45,488 nt of DNA, taken from the NCBI GenBank assembly GCA_938039145.1, contig CALHVG010000022.1, positions 1-45,488 on the forward strand. The letters run 5' to 3'. A model generated the notes under the pieces. It saw only the letters and a list, made by a program, of their open reading frames with translations, was not told the DNA's origin and searched no databases. Positions within the stretch are counted from its first letter, which is position 1. Every line of letters begins with the position of its first letter. Below are positions 16,101 to 24,420 of the stretch, piece after piece. Both the position numbers and the translations under genes were made by a program. This stretch comes from an uncultured Treponema sp. Lineage in GTDB: Bacteria; Spirochaetota; Spirochaetia; Treponematales; Treponemataceae.

Positions 16101-18842
16101 GTGAACATTCCCGCGCCCGCTTCCAGCTCAAAATGGGTAAGGATTTGCGATACGGGCTCTTGGGCTGAACCGTACATGAACAGCTGGGAGCCGGCTGATT
16201 CTTCCGCGCCTGAGTATTATGTTGCGGATTCTCAAAAAACTTATGATTTAGGGCCTTATTCCGTTCTCATTCTGCAGCGGATAGAAAATTCGGGAAGTTC
16301 CGGCGGCGGAACAGGAAGCGGCGGTTCCGGCGGAAGTGCAATGCCCGATTCCATAAATGTAACAGCCGACGACTTTACCTGGGAAGGAGAAGCAAAGATA
16401 TTTGCCTGGGTTTGGAAGAAAGGCGACGGCGGTTCATGGGTAAGCTGTACGGGTTCCGGTAAGTCGGTTAAGTTTAACTTGCCTTCAGGCTGCGACAGCT
16501 TCCTTTTGGTTCGCTGTCCGAATAAAACAACGACGCCGAATTGGGATGTCGGCGGTGATATTCCGGGACGCATTTGGAACAAAACTGATGATGTAACGGT
16601 GAATGCGGGACAGTCCGATTACATTGTGAACTTTACAAAATATGACCCGCCAAGCGGAGGAAGTTCCGGCAGCGGAAGCGGAAGCAGTGCCGGCGGCACC
16701 GGCGGAGGAAGTGCAACGCCTTCCAACAGGCATATAAAGGCTACCACAACAAATGCATATACTTGGTCTGATGATGCCAAAGTGTTTGCTTGGGTTTGGA
16801 AAAAAAGTGAATCCGGCGAATGGAAGGAATGTACAAAAGGCGGGGATACTCTTGCGGAGTTTGATTTACCGTCCGAGTGCGATATGTTCCTTTTGGTTCG
16901 CTGTTCTAAAGACACAAAAACGCCCAGCTGGAACGTACAGGGCGATAAAGCAGGACGAATCTACAATAAAACGGGCGACATCACTGTTCCTGCGGGTCAG
17001 ACGGAATTCACGGTAACATTTGAAGACTACATTCCGCCGTCATCGGGCAGCGGCTCCGGCGGAACGGGAGGCGGCGGTTCGAGCGGCGGTACAACGCCTG
17101 CGGGCAACAGGATAACCGTAAACACCGACAACTGGGCATGGAGCAACGATGTTGTGGTATTTGCATCCATTTGGAAAAACGGTGTCGAAAACAGCGCTAA
17201 GTGGGTAGCCTGCTCAGGTTCGGACAGCACTGTAAAGTTTGAGCTTGAAAGCGGATTTGACCGATTCCTTCTTGTAAGATGCTACAAAGGCACGACGACC
17301 CCTGACTGGAACGCCGAAGGTCACAAACCGGGACGAATCTACAACAAGACGGCAGACATTATCGTTGTATCCGGAACAAACACATACAGCGCAAACTTTG
17401 TGGACTATACACCGTCGTCAAGCGGCGGAACAGGCGGTTCAGGCGGCGGCACACAGCCTACTAACACGCATATAACTGTAAACGCCGACAGCTGGACATG
17501 GGTCGGCAATGCCAAAGTTTTTGCCTGGGTATGGAAGAACGGCAAGGATTCAGAAGGAAACTGGGTAGGCTGCACAGGTTCCGGCAGCACTGTAAAGTTC
17601 GACCTGGCATCCGGCAAAGACCGCTTCCTTTTGGTAAGAGCGCACAAAGATACAACAAATCCCGACTGGAACACGCAGGGAGAAAAAGCAGGACGAATAT
17701 ATAACAAGACATCAGATATCACTGTTATATCCGGAATGACAGCATACAGCGCAAACTTCGTGGACTATACACCGTCGTCAAGCGGCGGTAGTGGCGGTAC
17801 CGGCGGCGGTACAACACCCTCGGATAACAAGATAACTGTAAACGCCGACACATGGACATGGAATAACGATGTCAAAGTGTTTGCTTGGATGTGGAAGAAC
17901 GGCGATACGTCCGGAAAATGGGTAAGTTGTACAGGTTCCGGCAGCGTCGCAAAGTTCGATATGGAATCCGGCAAAGACCGCTTCCTTTTGGTAAGAGCAC
18001 ACAAAGACACGAAGACGCCTAACTGGAACGAAAATGGCGAAAAAGCCGGACGTATCTACAATAAGACTGATGATATTACGGTTATTCCCGGAAGGAAGGC
18101 ATACAATACGAGCTTCAAGCCGTATACACCTCCGTCATCAGGTGGCGGAACCGGTGGAAGTTCAGGAGGCGGAACACAACCTGTGAACAACAAGATAACT
18201 GTAAGTGCCGACAGCTGGACGTGGGATAACGATGTCAAAGTATTTGCTTGGGTATGGAAAAACGGCAAGAATTCAGAAGGAAAATGGATAAGCTGTACAA
18301 AATCCGGAAATGATGCTCAGTTTGAGCTGGAACCCGGCAAAGATCGCTTCCTTTTGGTAAGAGCACACAAAGACACAACGACGCCTGACTGGAAAGTGAA
18401 TGTAGACAAAGCAGGCCGTATCTACAACAAAACAGGTGATATCACTGTTAAGGCAGGACAGACTGTATACAGCGCGGTCTTCAGTGGCTACACACCGTCA
18501 GGAGGCGGTAGCGGCGGCGGCACCGGCGGAGGTTCCGGAGGCAGCACGCAGCCGACCGTTACGCACATAACGGTAAGCACTAACAGTGGTGCTTGGGGCT
18601 CTAACGCAAAGATATTTGCTTGGGTATGGAAAGGAAGCTCCACAGGTTCATGGAAAAAATGTACAGGTTCCGGCAGTACGGTTAACTTTGACATTCCGGC
18701 GGACTGTGACCACTTCAAACTGGTGCGATTCTCTGATACCACAACTACGCCTAGCTGGAATCCCTCCAGTGCCATATGGAATCAGAGTTCCGAGGTTACT
18801 GTAGTAAAGGGTACAACCCGGTACACTGCAAAGTTTTGGTAA
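13161..18842 (+). CDS. extracellular alpha-glucan debranching enzyme (GH13, GlgX/isoamylase/pullulanase type) with seven C-terminal binding modules
   Basis: 1893 residues. It cleaves alpha-1,6 branches in starch, glycogen or pullulan-like glucans, probably at the cell surface. A chitobiase-type beta-sandwich (about 178-250, EIYYTLDGTDP) precedes a CBM48-like domain (about 260-340) and the GH13 barrel. Barrel motifs are DVVYNHT (581-587), GFRFD with nucleophile D667, IAEAWD with acid/base E706, and IDAHD with D785. The loop GDEFSRTQNGNNNAYN is typical of isoamylase/GlgX enzymes. From about residue 1063, seven modules of about 115-125 residues repeat, joined by Gly/Ser/Thr linkers. No signal peptide exists in this frame: it lies in the preceding ORF. 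The listed GTG start overlaps that ORF's stop and lacks a clear ribosome binding site, so independent initiation is doubtful. Confidence 0.9.
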   Translation: MNVRAGAEKTVHINWETTAPGNVFEKLLLLGYDISSLSSDEVQSLIPDGVNAALVDVEAIADHIKNGTSYSSYVLKPGSVSFDTDIVLSGAYAQVSDPASLKTDSITGSAQTVSNVAPGNWTFYIIDSNGTIFYSENVLVESDGAAYVNQGGKINLGVPAPRLENSEGIQISDAIAGSATVYLACRRMDGETPLDGAEIYYTLDGTDPLSSSGKTLYTADGISVSVGTNLKAVGMKSGLKESPVSSWTFCSVAAALGEKHPASGAFSQMPADTGAAAGAHIDSDGNATFALYSANATKVLLEIYDKPYGTAVPRYDYWLEKDSGNYWRTKVKEVPEGTIYAFRVWGPNWDYDSSWTRGGSGAGFVTDVDDSGNRFNPNKVLYDPYAYELTHDKSDPKNMGQSGTMADPGIYTSGEANRSFDTASYAPKGYILKEHNMVFDIKPRIPASQARIYEAHVRGITNHPSSMTLPFILKDIPGFDGLSGWSLVLPQYRGTYKGAMFLAPYLKKLGINTIELLPIHESDNDCNPDNKAGGNYWGYMTYGFFAPERRYSYDKSPGGPTSEFRNMIRAFHLAGIEVYLDVVYNHTGEGGTWQGTGDNYAQAELTSMRGIDNSSYYSLVDGSAGAYWETTGCGNNMQCDNTAVRKFIIDSLSYWITQMGVDGFRFDLAPVLGREGKGTWNFNPNSATLSEIASLGATHDVEMIAEAWDCQWPGGYRIGKFPQGWGDWNGVYRDVVRKYVGGFAAREDKSDESVDYHLSIGNAIYGSSDIFGSYRPSVNMIDAHDGFTLADLSSYSGAGNYWNDKLSWPFGPSDGGNGDENHLVDTSQEACRRTARNYIALQMFTRGIPMIVWGDEFSRTQNGNNNAYNVDSVGTWNNYYMINSDSPHTVSTHGSGYYSNKFGKFNNAKGINGNFIFMQRMLGMHANPAFTQPSYESPAMTWQNDNDGNDFTFGYHLAGSGIPDGNDFLMYSNMSGNSYTVNIPAPASSSKWVRICDTGSWAEPYMNSWEPADSSAPEYYVADSQKTYDLGPYSVLILQRIENSGSSGGGTGSGGSGGSAMPDSINVTADDFTWEGEAKIFAWVWKKGDGGSWVSCTGSGKSVKFNLPSGCDSFLLVRCPNKTTTPNWDVGGDIPGRIWNKTDDVTVNAGQSDYIVNFTKYDPPSGGSSGSGSGSSAGGTGGGSATPSNRHIKATTTNAYTWSDDAKVFAWVWKKSESGEWKECTKGGDTLAEFDLPSECDMFLLVRCSKDTKTPSWNVQGDKAGRIYNKTGDITVPAGQTEFTVTFEDYIPPSSGSGSGGTGGGGSSGGTTPAGNRITVNTDNWAWSNDVVVFASIWKNGVENSAKWVACSGSDSTVKFELESGFDRFLLVRCYKGTTTPDWNAEGHKPGRIYNKTADIIVVSGTNTYSANFVDYTPSSSGGTGGSGGGTQPTNTHITVNADSWTWVGNAKVFAWVWKNGKDSEGNWVGCTGSGSTVKFDLASGKDRFLLVRAHKDTTNPDWNTQGEKAGRIYNKTSDITVISGMTAYSANFVDYTPSSSGGSGGTGGGTTPSDNKITVNADTWTWNNDVKVFAWMWKNGDTSGKWVSCTGSGSVAKFDMESGKDRFLLVRAHKDTKTPNWNENGEKAGRIYNKTDDITVIPGRKAYNTSFKPYTPPSSGGGTGGSSGGGTQPVNNKITVSADSWTWDNDVKVFAWVWKNGKNSEGKWISCTKSGNDAQFELEPGKDRFLLVRAHKDTTTPDWKVNVDKAGRIYNKTGDITVKAGQTVYSAVFSGYTPSGGGSGGGTGGGSGGSTQPTVTHITVSTNSGAWGSNAKIFAWVWKGSSTGSWKKCTGSGSTVNFDIPADCDHFKLVRFSDTTTTPSWNPSSAIWNQSSEVTVVKGTTRYTAKFW
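16350..18839 (+). repeat. seven tandem carbohydrate-binding-like modules inside the debranching enzyme
   Basis: Modules begin near 16350, 16735, 17112, 17472, 17832, 18198 and 18568. Each carries VFAWVWK, W[VIK][SGEK]CT, F[LK]LVR, TPxW and GRIYNKT (WNQSS in the last), and all but the final one are followed by Gly/Ser linkers. Units 3-6 are the most alike, with long near-identical DNA stretches such as CCGGCAAAGACCGCTTCCTT in units 4 and 5, indicating recent duplication. The pattern resembles starch-binding beta-sandwich repeats of gut bacteria (FAAYFW...FVRMNP...WNQT type). That assignment is from memory of motif layout, not a search. Confidence 0.88.
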
Positions 18843-18872
18843 CTGGACCTTAAAAGTCATATGAATTGATTT

Positions 18873-18904
18873 AATCCCGTCGGTTTTTCCGGCGGGATTT
18901 TTTT
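18873..18904 (+). terminator. intrinsic terminator of the debranching enzyme gene
   Basis: AATCCCGTCGG (18873-18883) pairs with CCGGCGGGATT (18889-18899) with one G-U pair, followed by a T-run. Confidence 0.92.
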
Positions 18905-18992
18905 GCGGGGGCTTTATTCTCTTTGTCTCTTTATAACTTTCTTGAATGAACTTGCGGTTTTTATTATCATAAAAAAACTTGCCGGAGGCTTC

Positions 18993-19715
18993 ATGATAAT
19001 CACATCGCTTGAATCGGAACTTTCAAAAAATCCTTATCCCGGACGGGGAATAATCGCAGGCTGTTCAGACGACGGAAAATTCGCCGTGTGCGCATATTGG
19101 ACGATGGGGCGTTCCAAAGGCAGCAGGAACAGAATCTTTGCGGAAGACGGCGACGGGCTCAGAACAGAGGCGTTCGACCCTTCGATTGTCGACGGCGACC
19201 CGAGCCTTATCATTTATCCTGCGGTAAAAGTTTTAGGAAATCGGACAATAGTTACAAACGGCGATCAGACTTGCACAATATTCGATGGACTTAAAAACGG
19301 GCTTTCATTTGAGGAATCTTTACGAAGCCGAAAATACGAGCATGACGAACCTAACTTCACGCCCCGGATTTCGTGTCTTTTGGACATTTCCGGCGGAAAA
19401 TTAAACTATCAGTTTTCCATACTTAAAAGCGATTCCGGAAATCCATGCAGCACGCTCCGTTTTGCATACTCCTACGAAAATCCGCAGCCCGGCGAAGGGC
19501 ATCTTATTCATACATATATGACGGACGGAAATCCGCTTCCGAGTTTTGAAGGCGAACCTAAAAAAATCCGCACGGAAGGCGGCATTGACGATTTTTCCGA
19601 GCGCATATGGAAGTCTTTGAATTTTGAGAACAAAGTTTCGCTTTTTGTAAGATTCATCGACATTGCAAGCGGAAAATATCAGTCAAGGATTCTGAACAAA
19701 AACATCAGAGAATAA
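18993..19715 (+). CDS. PurO-like IMP cyclohydrolase
   Basis: Predicted to close FAICAR to IMP in the last step of purine synthesis, in the cytoplasm. The 240-residue protein starts with SLESELSKNPYPGRGIIAG, the substrate-binding opening of the archaeal PurO/IMP_cyclohyd family. It continues with GRSKGSRNRIF, a TNGDQT motif and a C-terminal region matching the compact four-layer fold in length. The frame is open from 18903, but ATG 18993 has GGAGG five bases upstream and gives the correct N-terminus. Bacterial members are sometimes annotated only as IMP-cyclohydrolase-like, so the activity is inferred. It is monocistronic, with no other purine gene near. Confidence 0.8.
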   Translation: MIITSLESELSKNPYPGRGIIAGCSDDGKFAVCAYWTMGRSKGSRNRIFAEDGDGLRTEAFDPSIVDGDPSLIIYPAVKVLGNRTIVTNGDQTCTIFDGLKNGLSFEESLRSRKYEHDEPNFTPRISCLLDISGGKLNYQFSILKSDSGNPCSTLRFAYSYENPQPGEGHLIHTYMTDGNPLPSFEGEPKKIRTEGGIDDFSERIWKSLNFENKVSLFVRFIDIASGKYQSRILNKNIRE

Positions 19716-20033
19716 AAATCGTAAAGAAGATCCTTTGTTTTTTTTTGAATCTTAAAAACATCCGCGGAACGATTCAGAAGAATTGTTTTGCGGCGCAGCA
19801 ATTTTTTCTGAATTCTTCTTTGTCGCGTGTTTTTAAAAAAGTTTTCTTTCCAATTTCGGGAAATTTCTTTGCTTTTCTTTTTATTTTTCCGTTCGGCTTT
19901 GAGTTCCGTTCGGTATTAAGAAATTTTATGAGCTTTACAAAATAAACATCATTTTTTCTATAAATAAATCTATTTTTGAGAAAAATCCGCCGCATTTGCA
20001 TTTTTCCTTCCTTTCGTGAGCGGGCTCTAATAC
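19716..20033. other. AT-rich intergenic region with one large inverted repeat
   Basis: GATTCAGAAGAATTG (from 19771) pairs imperfectly with CAATTTTTTCTGAATTC (to 19815). This could terminate the upstream gene on either strand. Otherwise the stretch is low-complexity AT-rich DNA. Open frames on both strands here lack ribosome binding sites and family features, so they are not called. Confidence 0.45.
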
Positions 20034-20062
20034 TTGAAAGTTTTGACCAATTGGATTATCAT
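20034..20062 (+). promoter_or_regulatory. promoter of secG and probably of the V-ATPase operon
   Basis: -35 TTGAAA (20034-20039), 17 bases, then -10 TATCAT (20057-20062). It lies about 55 bases before secG, and no terminator is seen between secG and the genes downstream. Confidence 0.6.
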
Positions 20063-20116
20063 TACAGAACCTTAAAATTGTTTCTTCGGGCGTTTCAGCC
20101 GTTTTGGAGTTATTAG

Positions 20117-20515
20117 ATGAGTACTATTGGAATTATCCTTCTTGTTGTATTTGTGATTGCAAGCGTTCTTCTTGTTCTTCTTGTTCTTGTTCAGGACGAC
20201 GGTCAGAACGGAATGGGCGGTCTTTTGGGCGGCAGAGGAACGGCTGCGTTCGGTTCTCATTCCGCGAGTGTGCTTACAAAGGCTACGGCTGTTCTTGTAT
20301 TTTTGTTTTTTGCGCTTGCTTTGCTTCTTGCAATAATCAACAAAAAGCCCAAACTTGACGATTCTTTGCTTTCTTCTCCTGCCGCCGAATCTTCTATGGA
20401 TTCAATGTCTTCGGATGAAATGAAAGAAAATTCTGATACGACGGCTGATTCATGGTGGAATACCGGCGACGTTTCGGATGAAAGTGAATCTTCCGAAGCC
20501 GGCATGAGTAAATAA
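20117..20515 (+). CDS. secG: SecG, protein-export translocase subunit
   Basis: Small inner-membrane partner of SecYE that aids SecA-driven translocation. The 132-residue protein has two membrane helices (about 4-26 and 52-74) around the conserved loop VQDDGQNGMGGLLGGRG, which identifies SecG. The C-terminal tail of about 55 residues is rich in Ser, Asp and Glu, longer and more acidic than in the compact forms. A GGAG site lies about seven bases before ATG 20117. The gene is followed after 45 bases by the EIIA-like gene, probably in the same transcript. Confidence 0.95.
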   Translation: MSTIGIILLVVFVIASVLLVLLVLVQDDGQNGMGGLLGGRGTAAFGSHSASVLTKATAVLVFLFFALALLLAIINKKPKLDDSLLSSPAAESSMDSMSSDEMKENSDTTADSWWNTGDVSDESESSEAGMSK

Positions 20516-20560
20516 CAGTCCTTGCGGATTTAAAGGTTTTTCATTCGGGAGGCTTTTCGG

Positions 20561-21040
20561 ATGTTGGAAAGTATTATAGGCCCAGAAAGTATAGTTCTTG
20601 AGCTTCAGAGTGAAAGCAAGGACGAATTGTTCTCCGAGATGGTGGAAAACATTGTTCGGAGGAACGGCGTTTTTGACAGGGAAACTATTCTTGCTGCTAT
20701 CGAGGAACGTGAAGAAAGAAAAAATACCTGCATAATGCCGGGCGTTGCCGTCCCTCATGCAAATGTTCCTTCTTTAAAAAAATCCGAAGTTGTTCTTGGA
20801 ATAAGCCGCGCCGGAATCGATTACGAGCTTGACGGTATGCTTTCTTCTTCCAAAGAAAATTTCGTTCATCTTGTGTTTATGTTTTTGTTCGATCCGGACA
20901 ACACTCAGGATCATCTTGACCTTTTGGCTGATTGTGCGATGCTTCTTGGAAATCCTGCGTTCTATGCGGATATAATGAAAGCTAAAGACGTGCATGAAGT
21001 TTGCAGCATCATAAAGGAAATCGAATATGGCGAAACCTGA
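20561..21040 (+). CDS. PTS EIIA-like protein (fructose/nitrogen type)
   Basis: 159-residue cytoplasmic phosphocarrier-type domain. IMPGVAVPHANVP carries the phosphorylatable histidine at residue 66, and the surrounding fold matches EIIA-Fru/PtsN. No EIIB, EIIC, HPr or EI gene is nearby, so a regulatory role like that of PtsN is more likely than sugar transport. A GGGAGG site lies upstream of the ATG. Its last 14 bases overlap the first V-ATPase gene, which implies co-translation. How it is phosphorylated is unknown from this window. Confidence 0.9.
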   Translation: MLESIIGPESIVLELQSESKDELFSEMVENIVRRNGVFDRETILAAIEEREERKNTCIMPGVAVPHANVPSLKKSEVVLGISRAGIDYELDGMLSSSKENFVHLVFMFLFDPDNTQDHLDLLADCAMLLGNPAFYADIMKAKDVHEVCSIIKEIEYGET

Positions 21041-21338
21041 GATTGACGTTATAACGCATCTTTTGAACGTGGAACAGAACGCTTTTATTTTGGCAAAAGA
21101 TGCGCAGGAAAGGGCGAACCGTATTTTGTCGGATGCAAGGGCAAAGGCGGACAAAGAATTCGACGAGCAGTACAAAAAAATATCCTCCGAACTTGAAAAA
21201 GATTTTGAATCTAAAAAAGAGGCGATTGCCGCCGCTCATAAAAAAAAGTTTGATGAATATGTGTCAAGCGTAAAGGAAGTCGTTCAGAATAAGGATGCCT
21301 TTGAGGATTTTGTAAAAAAGACACTTAGCGCAGTGTAG
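21027..21338 (+). CDS. V-type ATPase peripheral-stalk subunit (G/H-like)
   Basis: 103-residue, highly charged protein predicted to be almost entirely coiled coil (QERANRILSDARAKADKEF and following). It would pair with subunit E to form the peripheral stalk holding V1 to Vo. Identification rests on being the first gene of an otherwise complete V-ATPase set and on the alpha-helical Ala/Lys/Glu composition, since sequence identity in this family is low. The start overlaps the EIIA-like gene by 14 bases, with in-gene AAGGAA upstream. Confidence 0.75.
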   Translation: MAKPEIDVITHLLNVEQNAFILAKDAQERANRILSDARAKADKEFDEQYKKISSELEKDFESKKEAIAAAHKKKFDEYVSSVKEVVQNKDAFEDFVKKTLSAV

Positions 21339-21347
21339 GATCTTGCA

Positions 21348-22373
21348 ATGGAAAAAAGCGGAGCCTCATGTTATGTCTATGCCAAAATCTCCGGAATGTT
21401 GAAAAAAGCCTATGTCGGGAAAAATGCGATAAAGCTTTTTGACGCGGATTCTCTGTCCTCTCTTTGGCAGATGGTTTTTGATACTCCGACTCCGATGATT
21501 CCTGAGGCTATGCTTGCCACAAAACTTGAAAAAGATGCGGTAAATCTTTTGATGAAAGAGTACATAAAACTTCTTGAGATTTACGACAAACCTTCACGGA
21601 TTCTTGTTCAGTTGATGCATCTTTACGAAATCGAAAACATTAAAACGATAACCGCCGCATTAAGCTACGGCGAAGAAAATCATCCTCATTGCGTGAACCT
21701 TGGAAATTATGCGACGCTCCATATCGACAAGTGGCCTGAGCTAAAAAAAATCACGGAAGGCTCCGAGTTCAGCTGGATAGATTCCGTTCCTCACGGGGCG
21801 GAACGGCAGGCGATGGATCATAGACTGGATCTTCAAGGATTCAGGCAGTTGTGGGCTTCGTTGAATTCCGTGAAGGACGAATCCAAATCCGTGCTTGCAG
21901 AATATTTTTCCAGAGAGATGGCGATAATAAATCTTATATGGGCGCTTCGGCTTAAAGTCTATTATAAATATTCCGACGAGAAGATAATCGAAAATCTTTA
22001 TCATTTGGGGGACAAGCCTTCGCCCGATGATGCGATTTGCAAATATGCTTATGACATTTTTGGCAGAAATACGGATTCATACGACGACTGGAAAGATTGG
22101 GCTTTTGAAAAATGCCTTAATCCGCACGAGGAAGGCTCTATTTGGTCGGTGAATCCGATGTGGATTGAGCAGCGGTTCAGAACTCTTGCAGTCGGAAAGG
22201 AACTTCGTCTTTTTCACCAATATCCTATGACGGATCTTAGCCTGGTTATGTTTTTCAGGCTCAAGCAGCAGGAATTGAACTATATCAGGGCGGCGACAGA
22301 ATCTTTGCGTCTCGGTTCCGACAAGATGGAAGCTATGTACGTTGCTGGTATTTCTGAACGGTTTGGAGATTGA
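21348..22373 (+). CDS. V-type ATPase subunit C (eukaryotic d homologue)
   Basis: 341-residue cytoplasmic subunit that caps the membrane rotor and couples it to the central stalk. The start region (SCYVYAKISGMLKKAYVGKN) and the all-alpha, three-lobed V_ATPase d/C pattern with many aromatic and charged helices fit the family and its length. It lies nine bases after the stalk gene and three bases before subunit I, the usual NtpC position. Confidence 0.88.
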   Translation: MEKSGASCYVYAKISGMLKKAYVGKNAIKLFDADSLSSLWQMVFDTPTPMIPEAMLATKLEKDAVNLLMKEYIKLLEIYDKPSRILVQLMHLYEIENIKTITAALSYGEENHPHCVNLGNYATLHIDKWPELKKITEGSEFSWIDSVPHGAERQAMDHRLDLQGFRQLWASLNSVKDESKSVLAEYFSREMAIINLIWALRLKVYYKYSDEKIIENLYHLGDKPSPDDAICKYAYDIFGRNTDSYDDWKDWAFEKCLNPHEEGSIWSVNPMWIEQRFRTLAVGKELRLFHQYPMTDLSLVMFFRLKQQELNYIRAATESLRLGSDKMEAMYVAGISERFGD

Positions 22374-22376
22374 AAA

Positions 22377-24362
22377 ATGGCAAGAACAGCTGAGATGAGA
22401 TTGATAGAACTTATGGTTCTAAAAGAAGACATAGAAAGGGTTATCGAATACCTTGGAAAATACGGCAGCTTTCAGTTCCAGTCAAAAAAACATGACTCCG
22501 CCGCTCTGCCCAAAAAACAGGCGTTGAATATCGACGAGGAACTTTTTCAGAAACTTGAGGAACTTAGGGTTTTCTTCAATATTCCTTCGCCGGAAGATGG
22601 CGTTCTGGATTGCAATTCTCTTACGGAAGATGAACGAAACGAATGCAGACATCTTATATCGTCCGGCTCTTCGCTGGTTGAAAGAATGAACGTGCAAATT
22701 GCTGAACTTGACAGAGTGTCAAAGGCTTATGACGAGGCTCTTGATTTTGCGAATCTGCAAGTTCCGTTTTCAGAACTCGACAGTCTTTCGTTCCTTTCTT
22801 TAAAAGTCGGAAAAATCGCTCCTGAAAATGTTGAGCCTTTGAGGCAGGCTGTAGGTTCCGCCGCGGTGATTGTGCCGCTTGGGGACGCTTCGTCAAGAAT
22901 TCTTGCGGCATCTTCTAAAAAAGGGCGTTTTGCATTGGACACGGAACTGAAAAATTTCGGCTTTGTTGAAATGGCGATTCCGCGGGATTTCAAGGGAATT
23001 CCTGCAAATGTTCTTGAAGGGCTGAAAAATGAAAAAGCTGAGGTTTCCGCCAATCTTGAACGTTTAAGGGAAGAATGCAACAATTTCAAAGAGACGCACT
23101 CGGATTTGATTGTAAAAATTTTGAAGTCGCTTTCGATGACAATACAGGTTCGGAACATTATGGCATCTCTTGAGTCCACTCAGATGGTTTACCATGTTAC
23201 AGGCTGGCTTCCGTCTGCAAAGTCCGCCGACGTTACAAAGGAGCTCGACCAGCTTACGGAAGGAAGAATCGCTATCCGCGAATACCGTCCGCTTGAAGTT
23301 CCGTCGGTAATAAACGGAAACGAGCAGGTTCCGGTAAAACTTGAGCATGGAAAATTCGTTTCCGCATTTGAACGCATGGTGTTCAGTTACGGTTCTCCTT
23401 TGTACGGAACTGTAGACCCGACTCCGTTTGTTGCGGTTTTCTTTACAATTCTTTTTGGAATAATGTTCGGCGATACGGGGCAGGGACTTGTGTTCCTGCT
23501 TGCAGGAATTTTAATGCAGCTGAAACTGATTAAAGTCGGCGGCTGGAATATGTTCGCTCCGGTGTTCATTTCAATAGGTATTACAAGTTCTTTGATGGGG
23601 CTTGTTACGGGCGAGTTTTTTGCAAACGAAACGATTCTTAGACCGTTTTCTTTGTGGGTGACGGGGCTTTTCGGTTCTCCTCATTCGCCGATTGTAAAAA
23701 TGATGCCGTCTTCAGACCCGAATTCATTGAAAGTGATTTTCGGCATTTTCGGAATAACGATTGCCGTCGGTTTTGTAATAAATTCTGTCGGACTTTTCCT
23801 GAACTTTGTGAACAACGTTATTCAGCGGAAGTGGGGAAGCGCTCTTTTCGGTAAAACCGGACTTTCAGGCTTCTGCTTTTTCTGGTATGTGGCTTTCTTT
23901 GCGCTGCGGATTGCGTTTTTTTCAAGTTCCGCTCATCTTTTTGATTGGATTGTGATTGGAATTACGCTGTTCTTTTCTGCGTTCGGGGAACCTTTTGAAA
24001 GACTGCTTGACGGAAAACGTCCGGTGGTTGAAAATGGAATCGGTTCAATGCTTATAGGCGGAGTTGTGGAATTAATCGAGGTTGTTTCTACGTATCTTTC
24101 AAGCTCTATAAGTTTTGTCCGTGTGGGCGCATTTGCGTTGGCGCACGCCGTTCTTGGATTTATAATCCATCTGATGGCGGGAAAAAGCGGTGCGGTCGGC
24201 GGAATATTTGTGATGGTCATAGGAAATGCGATTGTTGTGGTTCTTGAAGGAATGATTGTCGCAATTCAGGTGATTCGTCTTCAGTATTACGAATTTTTCA
24301 GCAAATTCTTTAATAAAACGGGAACGGAATTTAAGCCGTTCAGGTTTTGTTACGGAAAATGA
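22377..24362 (+). CDS. V-type ATPase subunit I (membrane a-subunit)
   Basis: 661-residue stator membrane subunit forming the ion half-channels. The N-terminal half (to about 320) is cytoplasmic and partly coiled coil. The C-terminal half has about seven membrane helices, beginning with the conserved PFVAVFFTILFGIMFGDTGQG and including STYLSSSISFVRVGAFALAH, whose arginine faces the rotor glutamate. Length and layout are typical for the bacterial/archaeal NtpI family. A 58-base gap with a fresh GAGG site separates it from the c-ring gene. Confidence 0.95.
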   Translation: MARTAEMRLIELMVLKEDIERVIEYLGKYGSFQFQSKKHDSAALPKKQALNIDEELFQKLEELRVFFNIPSPEDGVLDCNSLTEDERNECRHLISSGSSLVERMNVQIAELDRVSKAYDEALDFANLQVPFSELDSLSFLSLKVGKIAPENVEPLRQAVGSAAVIVPLGDASSRILAASSKKGRFALDTELKNFGFVEMAIPRDFKGIPANVLEGLKNEKAEVSANLERLREECNNFKETHSDLIVKILKSLSMTIQVRNIMASLESTQMVYHVTGWLPSAKSADVTKELDQLTEGRIAIREYRPLEVPSVINGNEQVPVKLEHGKFVSAFERMVFSYGSPLYGTVDPTPFVAVFFTILFGIMFGDTGQGLVFLLAGILMQLKLIKVGGWNMFAPVFISIGITSSLMGLVTGEFFANETILRPFSLWVTGLFGSPHSPIVKMMPSSDPNSLKVIFGIFGITIAVGFVINSVGLFLNFVNNVIQRKWGSALFGKTGLSGFCFFWYVAFFALRIAFFSSSAHLFDWIVIGITLFFSAFGEPFERLLDGKRPVVENGIGSMLIGGVVELIEVVSTYLSSSISFVRVGAFALAHAVLGFIIHLMAGKSGAVGGIFVMVIGNAIVVVLEGMIVAIQVIRLQYYEFFSKFFNKTGTEFKPFRFCYGK

Positions 24363-24420
24363 TTTTGTGAATCGGGTGGGGCGGTTGCTTCCATCATAAC
24401 TATAGAAAAGAGGTATTTAT

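Noticed and set aside
19745..20001. ORFs on both strands between the IMP cyclohydrolase gene and secG
   Set aside because: Phe/Lys-rich translations of AT-rich DNA with no ribosome binding site; a large imperfect inverted repeat explains part of the sequence.
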